26,601 nt of DNA, taken from NCBI GenBank assembly GCA_965662365.1, contig CBFIHR010000061.1:1-26601 (forward strand), given 5' to 3'. The translations under genes were made by a program, and so were the position numbers. The notes beneath the pieces are model-generated. The model searched no databases, was not told the DNA's origin, and saw nothing but the letters and a program-made list of their open reading frames with translations. Numbering within the stretch: position 1 is the first letter of the stretch; every line of letters starts with the position of its first letter. Below are positions 1 through 8,741 of this stretch, piece by piece. This DNA is from CAWVWD01 sp965662365 (GTDB lineage: Bacteria; Bacteroidota; Bacteroidia; Chitinophagales; Saprospiraceae).

Positions 1-46
1 TCACTCTAAAACTACCGAAATAACACCCTTCTTACAACTAAATATT

Positions 47-2515
47 CTAAAAAAGTGCTTTAGCAGAACGCTGTTCTCTTTTATCATTCATAACCTGCTC
101 TAGTGTAAGATAATCTAAAAAGTAAAGAATTTTTATAGAAAATAAGTTCGTTTGGTCATCTCGAAGCGTATTCTGAATATTTTGGAAATAATTCTGATTG
201 ATATTAGAATTTAGCGAGAAAATATTGTTTTTCCAATTTGCTGTCAAAAAGCTACCAGGAGCAAACTGCCAAGAATAGACCAAATCAATCGAGAAAAAGT
301 TAAAATTAAAATCATAATCGTCCGACAAACCTGTTAAAGGAGACGTTAAATGACCGTCGGTATCAACGTTATAAAATAAATCGTGTGTCGCATTCGACCA
401 GCTGTGTCGCATACGGAAAGTCACCCCCATAACATTATTAAAAATATAACTTGACGAGATGACATTTTCGATATCTAAACGATCACGACGACCTACAATC
501 GGTTCGTCATTAAGGTCTTTATCTACAAATCCTATATAATTATTATTAATGCGATAATCAGTAGAAATCCGGAAAGATAATTTGTCATTGATTCTGAAAA
601 TCGGCCCGAAGTTGATATTCAAGTTGTTACGACCTTCTTGATTGAATACAGCACCAAAAATATTGACATCTAAAGCGACTTTTTTACGATAATCCGTCGA
701 AATCCAGCCCCAATGTTCTCGATTTGTCGGAATCGCTAAAACCTTGTCGTCAGTTCTTAGTTCGAATAAATCATAAGACTCAATCGGACTAAAAAATGAA
801 CCGCCACCAAAAGCAAAGAATTTTTTAGTCATTGCAAAGAAATTGACATTTGTGCCAAAACTCGCAAAGCGTTTGGTCGAATACTGATGTTGCATAAACA
901 AACTGAAATTAATATTACCTCGCAAAAAAGGCCCGAAAGGTTTAAAGCGATTCAGTCCAACCCAAAGGTTATTATTGATATGATTATTAGAATATAAAAA
1001 ACCCAAATCATTGTTATCATAAGTATCCGAAATGATGGCGTTGCTAAGATTAAACTGTAAATTTCCGCTTGTTTTGCCAAATCCAATATTTGAGCGAAAA
1101 CCTAAATCCGGCTGATTAAAACCATTATGATACAATTGACTCACCGCACCACTTCCCGAAACTTGATACGTATTTTTTTTATTTTGTAGCTGAAATTCTG
1201 TCCCCGTAACATTAGCTTCGTAAGCGTCTCCATTTCTAAAAACATTAGTATTGACCAATGAAATGTAAGAATTGTTTTTTAAATTTTGGTCAAAAACAAG
1301 GACGTTATAATTCGTCAGAGGAGCAGTTTCAATTTCTTTTACGATACCGTCAGCATCTTCAACGACTGCGGTCGCAGAATTAGTAACCGAGTTAAAAACA
1401 CCGACTCCCAAGCCTTTCTCTCCACGACCCGATATTTTAGTAGAATTAATCAACTGAATATCATTTGGATTTTCTAAAATCGTAAAACCGTCCTCTTCCA
1501 TATCCGACACATCGTAAAATCCTTGAGGCGTTCCACCGATTCGACGAGAGTAAAATAAGTCTGCTTTTTGAAATAACTCTGTTCCCTCCGTAAAAAACTG
1601 ACGATTTTCATTGAATCGTACTTCGAACGGTGATAAATTTAAAACCACATCATCTGACACGACTTGCCCAAAATCTGGGACTAACGTCATGTCCAAAGTG
1701 TACGCCTCATTGATACCATACTTTATATCCATACCAACATTAAAACCTCTCGACCAAGAGCCTTCGCCCTCAGTTGTTGTCTTTTTGATATTACCCGAAA
1801 TGTAAGGATTGAAAAATAGCCGAATCGGTGATTTTACATTTTTAATACCTTTTAGCGTTCCTGCTTGATTCAAAAAACCATTTTTAGAATTATCGAAAAA
1901 ATTCCACCAGGCTGTTTCTCGAGTACGACGAACGGTACGAACGATATTAAAATTCCAAGATTGTTCTGCTTTATCAGGAAACCGCAACGCAGAATACGGA
2001 ATTTTCATTTCTACTATCCAACCATTTTCTACGATTTTCACGTCCGATTCCCAGACTGCATTCCAGTTTTTATCTTCACCATAAGCCGAGTATTTCGTAT
2101 CAAACTGCACTCCAGCAGCCGAAACAATAAAACCGACGCCATTAATACCATCTTCGTAAGTATCGGCTACAATCCCGAACCAGTCCACATTACCAATCTC
2201 ATCACGTTCTGTCAATTGTGTTAAAATACTATCAGGATTGTCATCAAAAAGCATCGCACCAATATAAACGGCTTCATCATCATAGACAATCTTCACTTCC
2301 GTTTTGTAAGCCGACTTTTCTCCTAAATTAGGCTGATTTTGAATAAATTGATTAGCAACTTCTGCCGTTTGTAACCAAATTGCATCGTTTAACGAACCAT
2401 CAATAAGCGGTTTTTCTTCTACTTTAGTAGCATTGTATATTTTTTTCGGGGCAATTTGTCCATAGATAATTGTGATACCGAATAATAAAAAGGCAGTTGT
2501 CAGAATTTTCTTCAT
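47..2515 (-). CDS. DUF5916 family protein: CBM9-like domain plus outer-membrane beta-barrel
   Basis: Encodes 822 residues. A signal peptide (residues 1-20, ending in YGQ) is followed by a CBM9-like beta-sandwich at about 30-215. Typical blocks there are PLIDGSLNDAIW near 36-47, the VYIGAMLFDD region at 83-92, and EMKIPYSALRFP at 169-180. The remaining 600 residues are rich in alternating aromatic and polar strands (for example around SWNFNIVRTVRRTRE), as expected for a DUF5916 C-terminal barrel in the outer membrane. The substrate is unknown; members of this family often sit beside peptidases or carbohydrate genes, but no such partner is visible here. The length is normal for the family. The start was chosen at the first Met, directly before the signal peptide. 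A TAnnTTTG box lies about 125 nt upstream. The family call is by recalled sequence pattern, with high confidence in the family and none in the ligand. Confidence 0.85.
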   Translation of the reverse strand: MKKILTTAFLLFGITIIYGQIAPKKIYNATKVEEKPLIDGSLNDAIWLQTAEVANQFIQNQPNLGEKSAYKTEVKIVYDDEAVYIGAMLFDDNPDSILTQLTERDEIGNVDWFGIVADTYEDGINGVGFIVSAAGVQFDTKYSAYGEDKNWNAVWESDVKIVENGWIVEMKIPYSALRFPDKAEQSWNFNIVRTVRRTRETAWWNFFDNSKNGFLNQAGTLKGIKNVKSPIRLFFNPYISGNIKKTTTEGEGSWSRGFNVGMDIKYGINEAYTLDMTLVPDFGQVVSDDVVLNLSPFEVRFNENRQFFTEGTELFQKADLFYSRRIGGTPQGFYDVSDMEEDGFTILENPNDIQLINSTKISGRGEKGLGVGVFNSVTNSATAVVEDADGIVKEIETAPLTNYNVLVFDQNLKNNSYISLVNTNVFRNGDAYEANVTGTEFQLQNKKNTYQVSGSGAVSQLYHNGFNQPDLGFRSNIGFGKTSGNLQFNLSNAIISDTYDNNDLGFLYSNNHINNNLWVGLNRFKPFGPFLRGNINFSLFMQHQYSTKRFASFGTNVNFFAMTKKFFAFGGGSFFSPIESYDLFELRTDDKVLAIPTNREHWGWISTDYRKKVALDVNIFGAVFNQEGRNNLNINFGPIFRINDKLSFRISTDYRINNNYIGFVDKDLNDEPIVGRRDRLDIENVISSSYIFNNVMGVTFRMRHSWSNATHDLFYNVDTDGHLTSPLTGLSDDYDFNFNFFSIDLVYSWQFAPGSFLTANWKNNIFSLNSNINQNYFQNIQNTLRDDQTNLFSIKILYFLDYLTLEQVMNDKREQRSAKALF

Positions 2516-3001
2516 ATTTTAGTTTGGTTGTTATATTTTACGATTAATAAGTAATCGGTCATCAGTAAGTATGACTAAAATTTTGACTTCTCTTGTGAAC
2601 GGTTACTCAAAAACTCAATTATAATGTAAATATCAGGCTGCAAATGTAAGAATATTGTCAATAGTTAAAACTTAACTATGGACAAGAGCGAGATTTTGAG
2701 CGATAAAAAGCAAAGGCATTAAGGAGTCCAGATGTAGTGCCAATATTTATTTAACACCTTATTAACATTTTTATTTCTTTAAATCCCAAGAATTGAAGAT
2801 AGAATTGATGAATTTTGAGAATGTAACTATTATGTACTTGTGGCGTATTAAGTACGACTAATATTGACCTTAATGACCAAAATTATCTAAAATTATCATT
2901 TTGGATAGATATAAATCAGCTAAAAATTACGTTCTTATAAGTCGAAAGACCAATTTGCCTAATACTATAATTAAATTATTTTTTCATTTATCATATTGAT
3001 T
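2516..3001. other. Divergent intergenic region with no gene seen
   Basis: About 490 AT-rich bases separate the DUF5916 gene (minus) from the lipoprotein gene (plus). It holds one exact minus-strand -7 box at 2641-2648. A 6-bp inverted repeat, GTACTT (2834-2839) and AAGTAC (2850-2855) with a 10-nt spacer, could be a small operator. I found no convincing plus-strand TAnnTTTG for the lipoprotein and no ORF with coding character. Confidence 0.5.
2641..2648 (-). promoter_or_regulatory. Putative -7 box of the DUF5916 gene
   Basis: On the minus strand this reads TACATTTG followed by CA, an exact match to the Bacteroidota TAnnTTTG element. No TTG was found 17-23 nt upstream, so only the -7 half is supported. 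It implies a leader of roughly 120 nt. Confidence 0.45.
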
Positions 3002-4114
3002 ATGAAACACTTATATTTTCTAATGTTATTGATAATAACATTAGCTTGTACCGAAAACAATAGTAATTCTTCCGCTAATATTATCGGCAGTTTAGATAAT
3101 AAATCAGCTGACAATTTATCAGCTAATCTTGATTCATTTTACCTACCGTGGGCTGGTAATGGCATCAAACATATTTTACCACAGAAGGATTTTACTAATG
3201 ATTATGTCTTGTTTCAAGAAATGTTACAAGAATTTATGTACGTAGAATTGCCGTATGAATTAGATGGGTTAGCCGTTGATAGAACAGACGAAGAGTGGAA
3301 CAATCAACCGGTTTTGAATAAGAAATTCTATCGTTATTTAATGGACGGCAAAGACTTTCACACTGTTGAAGGCGTTCTCAGTCCGAGAGAATCGTTTGAA
3401 GATTTTTATAAAGTTTATCCAGTTGCAAAACTTGGCGAAAAGGAATTTTATCATACTGTTATTTATCTCGTTCGTTACTTAGATGGAAACGGTCAACAAG
3501 ATTTCTTTTATTTGACGACTTTCAATAGTGAAGGTACTTTTCTTTCGGCAATAGAAATCGGTGCATTAGAAGCATCTGCCGAAACGTATATCAAAACGGC
3601 TGAAATTAGTTCAGATAATATCATAAAGGTTTATCACGCAGATTTTGATAGTCAGACGGATAATTGGATCAAAAAAAGCGAATCCCAATATTATTTAGAC
3701 AATACAGGGCAAGTTTATAATCAATTTGAAAATAAACCTGTCGGAATCACTAAAACGGAAAAAAGCAGCGAAACAGCGTCATTCGTGACAATGTCCGATT
3801 TCCAAAACTACTTTAATTTATTTCAAAAAGAAGTCGTCAAAAATGCACCGGACAAGATTTTGAATTATGTAACCTTTCCTCACTTCCGAGTATCATACGA
3901 AGAGCATTATCAAGATATTAAATCAAAAGAGGAGTTTTTTGCACAATACGACATTATTTTTAACGAGTCGTTACGCAAAAAAATCGCTAATCATAGCTTC
4001 AATGATTTGATTCTCAATGGTGATGAAGTCGGTTTATCTGACGGCTCAATGTGGTTTAAGCGAATTGGGCGAGATAATGACGGGCGGTTGATTATTGCTA
4101 TTTCGGTGAATTAA
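3002..4114 (+). CDS. Putative lipoprotein of unknown function
   Basis: Encodes 370 residues from ATG 3002. An in-frame TTG two codons earlier would only add two residues and is not preferred. The N-terminus is Lys-His, a hydrophobic stretch (4-15) and Cys16 in the context TLAC, then an Asn/Ser-rich stretch typical of a lipoprotein tether, so the protein is probably lipidated and envelope-bound. I do not recognise the main domain (about 40-250). The last 100 residues (FQNYFNLF, then FPHFRVSYEEHY, then a YDIIFNES block and MWFKRIGRDN, ending in IIAISVN) resemble a small alpha+beta domain common in secreted bacterial proteins, in which a predicted helix is followed by strands with a W-F pair. 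That is pattern similarity only. The gene is monocistronic and ends at a strong bidirectional terminator shared with the desaturase gene. Confidence 0.7.
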   Translation: MKHLYFLMLLIITLACTENNSNSSANIIGSLDNKSADNLSANLDSFYLPWAGNGIKHILPQKDFTNDYVLFQEMLQEFMYVELPYELDGLAVDRTDEEWNNQPVLNKKFYRYLMDGKDFHTVEGVLSPRESFEDFYKVYPVAKLGEKEFYHTVIYLVRYLDGNGQQDFFYLTTFNSEGTFLSAIEIGALEASAETYIKTAEISSDNIIKVYHADFDSQTDNWIKKSESQYYLDNTGQVYNQFENKPVGITKTEKSSETASFVTMSDFQNYFNLFQKEVVKNAPDKILNYVTFPHFRVSYEEHYQDIKSKEEFFAQYDIIFNESLRKKIANHSFNDLILNGDEVGLSDGSMWFKRIGRDNDGRLIIAISVN

Positions 4115-4163
4115 TGCTTAACGGTTTGTAAATTTTAAAATTTCTAATTGTAATACTACCATA

Positions 4164-4198
4164 AAAAATGGTTCTCAAACAAATTGAGAACCATTTTT
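4164..4198. terminator. Bidirectional terminator between lipoprotein and desaturase genes
   Basis: A perfect 15-bp stem pairs 4164-4178 (AAAAATGGTTCTCAA) with 4184-4198 around a 5-nt loop, with A/T tracts on both sides. It serves the convergent genes ending at 4114 (plus) and 4234 (minus). The TGGTTCTCAA stem recurs at 6975-7005. Confidence 0.85.
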
Positions 4199-4233
4199 AT
4201 TTTCTATCAGCAGGCCGTCCCTTAATTATTAGA

Positions 4234-5226
4234 CTAAGCTTTTTGTGGCAAAATCCATTTATATTCATACTCTACATCCGGAACTTTGACTCGACTCAAA
4301 ACACGCTGCATTCTATCTGGCAGACGCATTAAATAGTCTTGAGCCTTTTTAGCCTCTCCCGTCAAATCCGTGATATGTTCTATTTTCCAATACTTATTCA
4401 AACGTCGCATAATATCGACATAATCCTGTGAAGTATAGATATTTAAACGCTGTGCAGCATTAGAGAAATGCTCGAAAGAATCACCGATGCTCAAACCTAA
4501 TTCTCTCATGTTATGAGCAGGCATAACGATTTTTTTCTTCATCATATCCGCCAACGCCAACATCATCTCACTTGGATCAACCTCAAAAATCTTATCAATA
4601 AAAGACATATAAGCCTTAGCATGACGACCTTCGTCCGAAGCGATCACACCACACATTTTTGCTAAATCTTTATTCCCAGATTTTCGGGCCAATGCACCAA
4701 CTCGACGATGTGACATTTGAGTCGCAATCTCTTGAAAACTGGTATAAACAAAGGTTTTGTAAGGATCACCGTCAGTTTGAATATCCATTCCGTCAGCGAT
4801 CAAATATTGTGTCGAAATCTCAAATTGTCGCATATCTACACGCCCCGATAAATACAAATATTTATTTAATAAATCGCCATGACGATTCTCTTCCGAAGTC
4901 CATTTTCTTGTCCAGCCACTCCAGCCACCTTCAGCCGATAAATCAATACCGTCTAAAGCCATTAGCCAAGACTCATAAGTTGGCAAAGATTCTTCTGTAA
5001 TTGTATCTGCAATTAAGACCGCCCAAACATCATAAGCCAATTCTTGTGCAGCTTCTTGTATTTCTTTAACTTTTGCGATAAAAGCATCTAAGTTACTGGT
5101 ATCAGGTAACCAGTCTGTTGGTTGCCACATTTCTTCGGGCTTCTTTAGATACTTTTCTGAAATCGTATCTACAAAGCTTTCTAAATGTTTCATTACCTCT
5201 GTACGTACAGGTGATAAACTAACCAT
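4234..5226 (-). CDS. Acyl-[acyl-carrier-protein] desaturase (plant-type, soluble di-iron)
   Basis: A 330-residue soluble desaturase that would introduce a cis double bond into acyl-ACP using O2 and reduced ferredoxin, giving unsaturated fatty acids for membrane lipids. All six expected di-iron ligands can be placed: E78 (ITEES), E113 and H116 (EENRH), E166 (SFQEIATQ), E199 and H202 (SDEGRH). The block from WTSEENRH through LLNKYLYLSGRVDMRQ and the tail block KAQDYLMRLPDRMQRV closely match what I recall of plant plastid stearoyl-ACP desaturases, but no transit peptide is present. The length is normal for bacterial members. The gene is monocistronic and divergent from purA, with its own TATCTTTG box upstream. 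The regiospecificity (delta-9 or other) cannot be read from sequence alone. Confidence 0.93.
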   Translation of the reverse strand: MVSLSPVRTEVMKHLESFVDTISEKYLKKPEEMWQPTDWLPDTSNLDAFIAKVKEIQEAAQELAYDVWAVLIADTITEESLPTYESWLMALDGIDLSAEGGWSGWTRKWTSEENRHGDLLNKYLYLSGRVDMRQFEISTQYLIADGMDIQTDGDPYKTFVYTSFQEIATQMSHRRVGALARKSGNKDLAKMCGVIASDEGRHAKAYMSFIDKIFEVDPSEMMLALADMMKKKIVMPAHNMRELGLSIGDSFEHFSNAAQRLNIYTSQDYVDIMRRLNKYWKIEHITDLTGEAKKAQDYLMRLPDRMQRVLSRVKVPDVEYEYKWILPQKA

Positions 5227-5294
5227 GAATTATTTTTTTTAATATGTATTAATTTGGTAATCAAAATAATTACCATTTATTTTTTTTGTATTAT

Positions 5295-5302
5295 CAAAGA
5301 TA
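5295..5302 (-). promoter_or_regulatory. Putative -7 box of the desaturase gene
   Basis: The minus strand reads TATCTTTG, an exact TAnnTTTG match, about 69 nt before the ATG. No well-spaced TTG was seen. The 424-bp divergent region 5227-5650 contains this box, the purA box at 5506-5513 and otherwise AT-rich filler. Confidence 0.5.
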
Positions 5303-5505
5303 ATAAAGAATCGTCCAAAGTAAACTATTTTAGTTGCAAAAGTTTACATCTTGACCCGCAATAATACCTAAGTGTGACTCTGATAGTATTACTTCTTAAA
5401 AACTGTAATAAAGCTACTAAAAAACTAAACACCAAATATTCACTAATATTATTTATCATTATTACGAATTTATCACATCAATTTTAATTTGATTAAACCG
5501 TTGTT

Positions 5506-5513
5506 TACCTTTG
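5506..5513 (+). promoter_or_regulatory. Putative -7 box of purA
   Basis: TACCTTTG matches TAnnTTTG exactly. A TTTG at 5488-5491 lies upstream, but its 14-nt spacing is shorter than the usual 17-23, so the -33 half is doubtful. A transcript from here would have a leader of about 130 nt. Confidence 0.5.
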
Positions 5514-5650
5514 TTCGGTCAATTTATAAAGCGACAAGGTTGAAGTTTTTTCAAATCTTTTTTTACTTTATAAATGGATACCGATAAGCATAATATTTTA
5601 TGTTGCATCGTGTACAAATTGACTTTATAAATTTTAAAACCACTTTTTTA

Positions 5651-6919
5651 ATGGCAGTTGATGTAATATTGGGTTTACAATGGGGAGATGAAGGCAAAGG
5701 TAAAATTGTAGATTACTTAGCTAATCAGTACGATATTGTAGCTCGATTTCAAGGAGGTCCAAACGCTGGACATACCTTAAAGTTTGATGGTAAAAAATAT
5801 GTTTTACACACGATTCCTTCTGGTATTTTCAGAGACGACTTGATGAACGTTATCGGAAATGGTGTGGTGATTGATCCAATCACGTTGCGTAAAGAAATAC
5901 AAATGTTAATAGATGCAGACGTGGATTACCACGACCGTTTATTGGTAGCTAAAAAAGCACATTTGATTATGCCAACACATCGCCTGTTAGATGCTGCTTC
6001 GGAAGCTGCAAAAGGCAAAGAGAAAATTGGTTCTACGCTTCGAGGTATCGGCCCAACATACATGGATAAAACTGGTCGTAATGGCTTGAGAGTTGGTGAT
6101 GTTTTGAGTCCTAATTTTCAAGAAAAATATAACGAATTAAGAGATAAACACTTAAGTCTTTTAAAAATTTATCCTAACGTAGAATTTGACTTAGCTGGCG
6201 AAGAAGCCAAATGGTTTGATGGCATTGAGCATTTACGCAATATGAATATGGTTGATGGTGAAATCTATATCAATAAAGCCCTAAAAGCCGGGAAAAAAGT
6301 CTTAGCAGAAGGGGCGCAAGGCTCAATGTTAGATATTGATTTTGGTACATATCCGTTCGTTACCTCTTCTAATACCATTACTTCGGGCGTTTGTAATGGC
6401 TTGGGAGTTGCACCGAGTACGATTGGCGAAGTTATCGGAATCACAAAGGCTTACTGCACAAGAGTTGGTTCTGGTCCTTTTCCTTCAGAGTTAAGCGGTG
6501 ATATCGAAGAGGAATTGCGTCAAGCAGGTGGCGAATTTGGTGCCACAACTGGTCGCCCTCGTCGTTGTGGCTGGATTGATATTCCTCAATTGAAATACAC
6601 AATTATGATTAATGGTGTTACTCAATTATGTATCACAAAAATTGATATTTTAAATGATTTTGAAGAAATCGCAGCAGCGACACATTATAAAATAGATGGC
6701 GAATTGACAGATTTACCACCTTATGACTTATGTGCTGACGGCATCGAACCTGTTTTCAAATCTTATAAAGGTTGGCAAACAGATTTAGAAAATATCAATA
6801 CTTACGACACTTTACCTACAAACGCAAAAAACTTTTTAGAGGAAATCGAAACGATGTTGGAAACCCCAATCACGATTGTTTCCAAAGGACCACAGCGTAA
6901 AGAGTTGATTATCAAATAA
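5651..6919 (+). CDS. purA: Adenylosuccinate synthase
   Basis: Encodes 422 residues that catalyse GTP-dependent condensation of IMP with aspartate to adenylosuccinate, the first committed step to AMP, in the cytoplasm. The N-terminal LGLQWGDEGKGKIVDYL (residues 7-23) carries catalytic D13, and the GGPNAGHT block carries H41; these numbers coincide with the E. coli enzyme. Further signatures are STLRGIGPTYMDK, TRVGSGPFPSEL, ATTGRPRRCGWID, the guanine-binding TKID and the C-terminal SKGPQRKELI. An in-frame ATG at 5600 would add 17 residues, but family members begin right at MAVDVILG, so 5651 was chosen. A terminator hairpin lies 53 bases downstream, between this gene and the convergent dacB-like gene. 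Confidence 0.97.
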   Translation: MAVDVILGLQWGDEGKGKIVDYLANQYDIVARFQGGPNAGHTLKFDGKKYVLHTIPSGIFRDDLMNVIGNGVVIDPITLRKEIQMLIDADVDYHDRLLVAKKAHLIMPTHRLLDAASEAAKGKEKIGSTLRGIGPTYMDKTGRNGLRVGDVLSPNFQEKYNELRDKHLSLLKIYPNVEFDLAGEEAKWFDGIEHLRNMNMVDGEIYINKALKAGKKVLAEGAQGSMLDIDFGTYPFVTSSNTITSGVCNGLGVAPSTIGEVIGITKAYCTRVGSGPFPSELSGDIEEELRQAGGEFGATTGRPRRCGWIDIPQLKYTIMINGVTQLCITKIDILNDFEEIAAATHYKIDGELTDLPPYDLCADGIEPVFKSYKGWQTDLENINTYDTLPTNAKNFLEEIETMLETPITIVSKGPQRKELIIK

Positions 6920-6971
6920 ACTGCTGGCAGTTACTGAATTTTCTTACAAAATTTTCAGTATATACGAATAT

Positions 6972-7010
6972 AAAAAATGGTTCTCAATTTTTTTGAGAAC
7001 CATTTCTTTT
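6972..7010. terminator. Bidirectional terminator between purA and the PBP4 gene
   Basis: A 13-bp perfect stem, AAATGGTTCTCAA (6975-6987) with its complement (6993-7005), surrounds a 5-nt T loop. It is flanked by A and T tracts, so it can work in both directions for the convergent genes. The stem is the same sequence as that at 4164-4198. Confidence 0.82.
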
Positions 7011-7040
7011 AACCGTTAAGCGAGGGACGAACGACCATTC

Positions 7041-8543
7041 TTATGGTAAATTCGCTATCGCCAACATAATCGTTTCCATTCTCAATCTTATATGGCTACT
7101 TTTTCCCGTAAAATTATTCGCCATAATCGAAAAAGCAATTATTTTTCCGGAGCGAGTTTTAGCATAACCACAATACGCCCGAACCCTACGAATTGAACCA
7201 GATTTTACTCGGATTCGACTACCCACAGCTTTATTATTTTTAAATAAATAACGTACCGTTCCTTCTTTTCCACCGATTGCTAAAGTATTATAAAAAGTAG
7301 GAAAAAGATTCTCGTCCCGTCGAATTTTACTTAACAAACTTGCCATCGAAAAGGTAGAAACTGCATTTCGAGCAGACAAACCGCTGCCATCTTCCATAAA
7401 GAAGGTTTCGGTATCAAACCCACGACTTTCCCAAAACGCCAAAACCGCTTCAACACCATTAGCCGTTGTACCCTCGCCTTTTACTTTTTTACCAATAGCT
7501 TTTAATAAAGATTCACAGTACAAATTATTACTTTTTTCGTTCGCACGTTCACAAATCTCCTTTAATAAAGGCGACTGATGTGTATAAACCACTGTTCGAT
7601 TATTGGCAGAAGCCAAACCAGTTCGTTTTTCTTCTAACTGTGTAGTGGCGATTTTTTGGGTTGAAATACCGTACTGTTCCAACTTTAACATCAGCGAATA
7701 GGCTGCAAAATACGCAGCATTCGGAATCGAACCTTTGATTTTAAATTCAGAACTCCCAGGCGGAATCGTCCCTCGGATAATGTGATTAAAAGAATTCGGC
7801 GCTCCAAAAATATAAGCGTTATCCCCACTTCCTTTTTCACCTATTTTGACTTCATTTTGGTAAACAATGTACGGCATTTTAGGAGTCACTCGACTTATCG
7901 AAGTCGTTGCACCGACTGTATTTGAGCGTTTAAAATATAAATAATACAAGTTTTCATGAAAATTCAACGCACTTGCTCCAGAACCGTAATAATTCCCCAG
8001 ATCATTCCATTGCCAAGTCGGCGGCGGCAACTGAGTTGAGCCATAAAACGAATCGTCCCCAATGATTTTTCCTTCAATTTTTTTAATACCCAATTTCTGC
8101 AATTCATTGACAAAAGTCGCTAGAAGATCATTCATCTTGGTTACTTGTGGCATTTCGTTTTCTTTCACTTCGTCCGATCCTAACATCGGGTCGCCCGTTC
8201 CTTTGATGTAAATATTGCCGTTTAGTGTACCGTTGCTAATCGTTCCATCGTATTCCAAAAAAGTTTTGAAGCGATAATTCTTACCCAAAATCGCCAACGC
8301 AGAAGCGGTTGTGACGGTTTTCATCGTCGAGGCCGGAATCATGGCTTTCGCCGAATTGTAGGAACTCACAACTTCGCCAGTTTTCGTATCCATTACACAA
8401 ACGCCTAACTGTCCGGCAGACATGTTCGGGTCATTTGCCAATTGTTGAACTGCCGTATTCAAAGCAGTTTTTGAATCCGGCTTAACGAAACTTTGGCTGA
8501 ATAACAATACTAATATTGCGGAAACGCTTACGATATATTTCAT
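7041..8543 (-). CDS. dacB: D-alanyl-D-alanine carboxypeptidase/endopeptidase (PBP4, peptidase S13)
   Basis: A 500-residue periplasmic penicillin-binding protein that hydrolyses the terminal D-Ala-D-Ala bond and D-Ala-mDAP crosslinks in peptidoglycan. A signal peptide covers about residues 1-20. The three serine-enzyme motifs are present: S72-T-M-K75 (in PASTMKTVTTA, with nucleophile S72), S338-N-N340 (in NEKSNNLYCESLLK) and K447-S-G449 (in RVKSGSIRRVRAYCG). The GDDSFYG and PPPTWQWNDLGNYYGSGAS blocks and DGSGLSARN (385-393) are typical of family S13. Length is normal. The start is the first Met before the signal peptide. The 30 bases before the ATG contain no G, hence no Shine-Dalgarno. The family is certain; the symbol is by homology class rather than proven orthology. 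Confidence 0.94.
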   Translation of the reverse strand: MKYIVSVSAILVLLFSQSFVKPDSKTALNTAVQQLANDPNMSAGQLGVCVMDTKTGEVVSSYNSAKAMIPASTMKTVTTASALAILGKNYRFKTFLEYDGTISNGTLNGNIYIKGTGDPMLGSDEVKENEMPQVTKMNDLLATFVNELQKLGIKKIEGKIIGDDSFYGSTQLPPPTWQWNDLGNYYGSGASALNFHENLYYLYFKRSNTVGATTSISRVTPKMPYIVYQNEVKIGEKGSGDNAYIFGAPNSFNHIIRGTIPPGSSEFKIKGSIPNAAYFAAYSLMLKLEQYGISTQKIATTQLEEKRTGLASANNRTVVYTHQSPLLKEICERANEKSNNLYCESLLKAIGKKVKGEGTTANGVEAVLAFWESRGFDTETFFMEDGSGLSARNAVSTFSMASLLSKIRRDENLFPTFYNTLAIGGKEGTVRYLFKNNKAVGSRIRVKSGSIRRVRAYCGYAKTRSGKIIAFSIMANNFTGKSSHIRLRMETIMLAIANLP

Positions 8544-8741
8544 TATTTAATTGTTGGATTATTAAATTATTGGACTGTTTTTAATGCTTTTTCGTACATT
8601 CGTTAAAACAATAAAACAATTCAATCACCGAGTTATCAGGATAAACAGTATAACAATTCATCTATCTGGTAGAAATATATTATTAATTTTTAATTTTATC
8701 CGCATTTTGAGTAAATCTTGAGTTAATCTAACAAGATTTTG

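Noticed and set aside
1286..2224. Plus-strand open frames of 63-119 residues inside the DUF5916 gene
   Set aside because: They lie wholly antisense to a well-supported 822-residue gene, lack any recognisable motif and are low in coding character.
5600..5650. Upstream ATG for purA adding 17 residues
   Set aside because: The family begins at MAVDVILG and the extra residues have no matching pattern in PurA.
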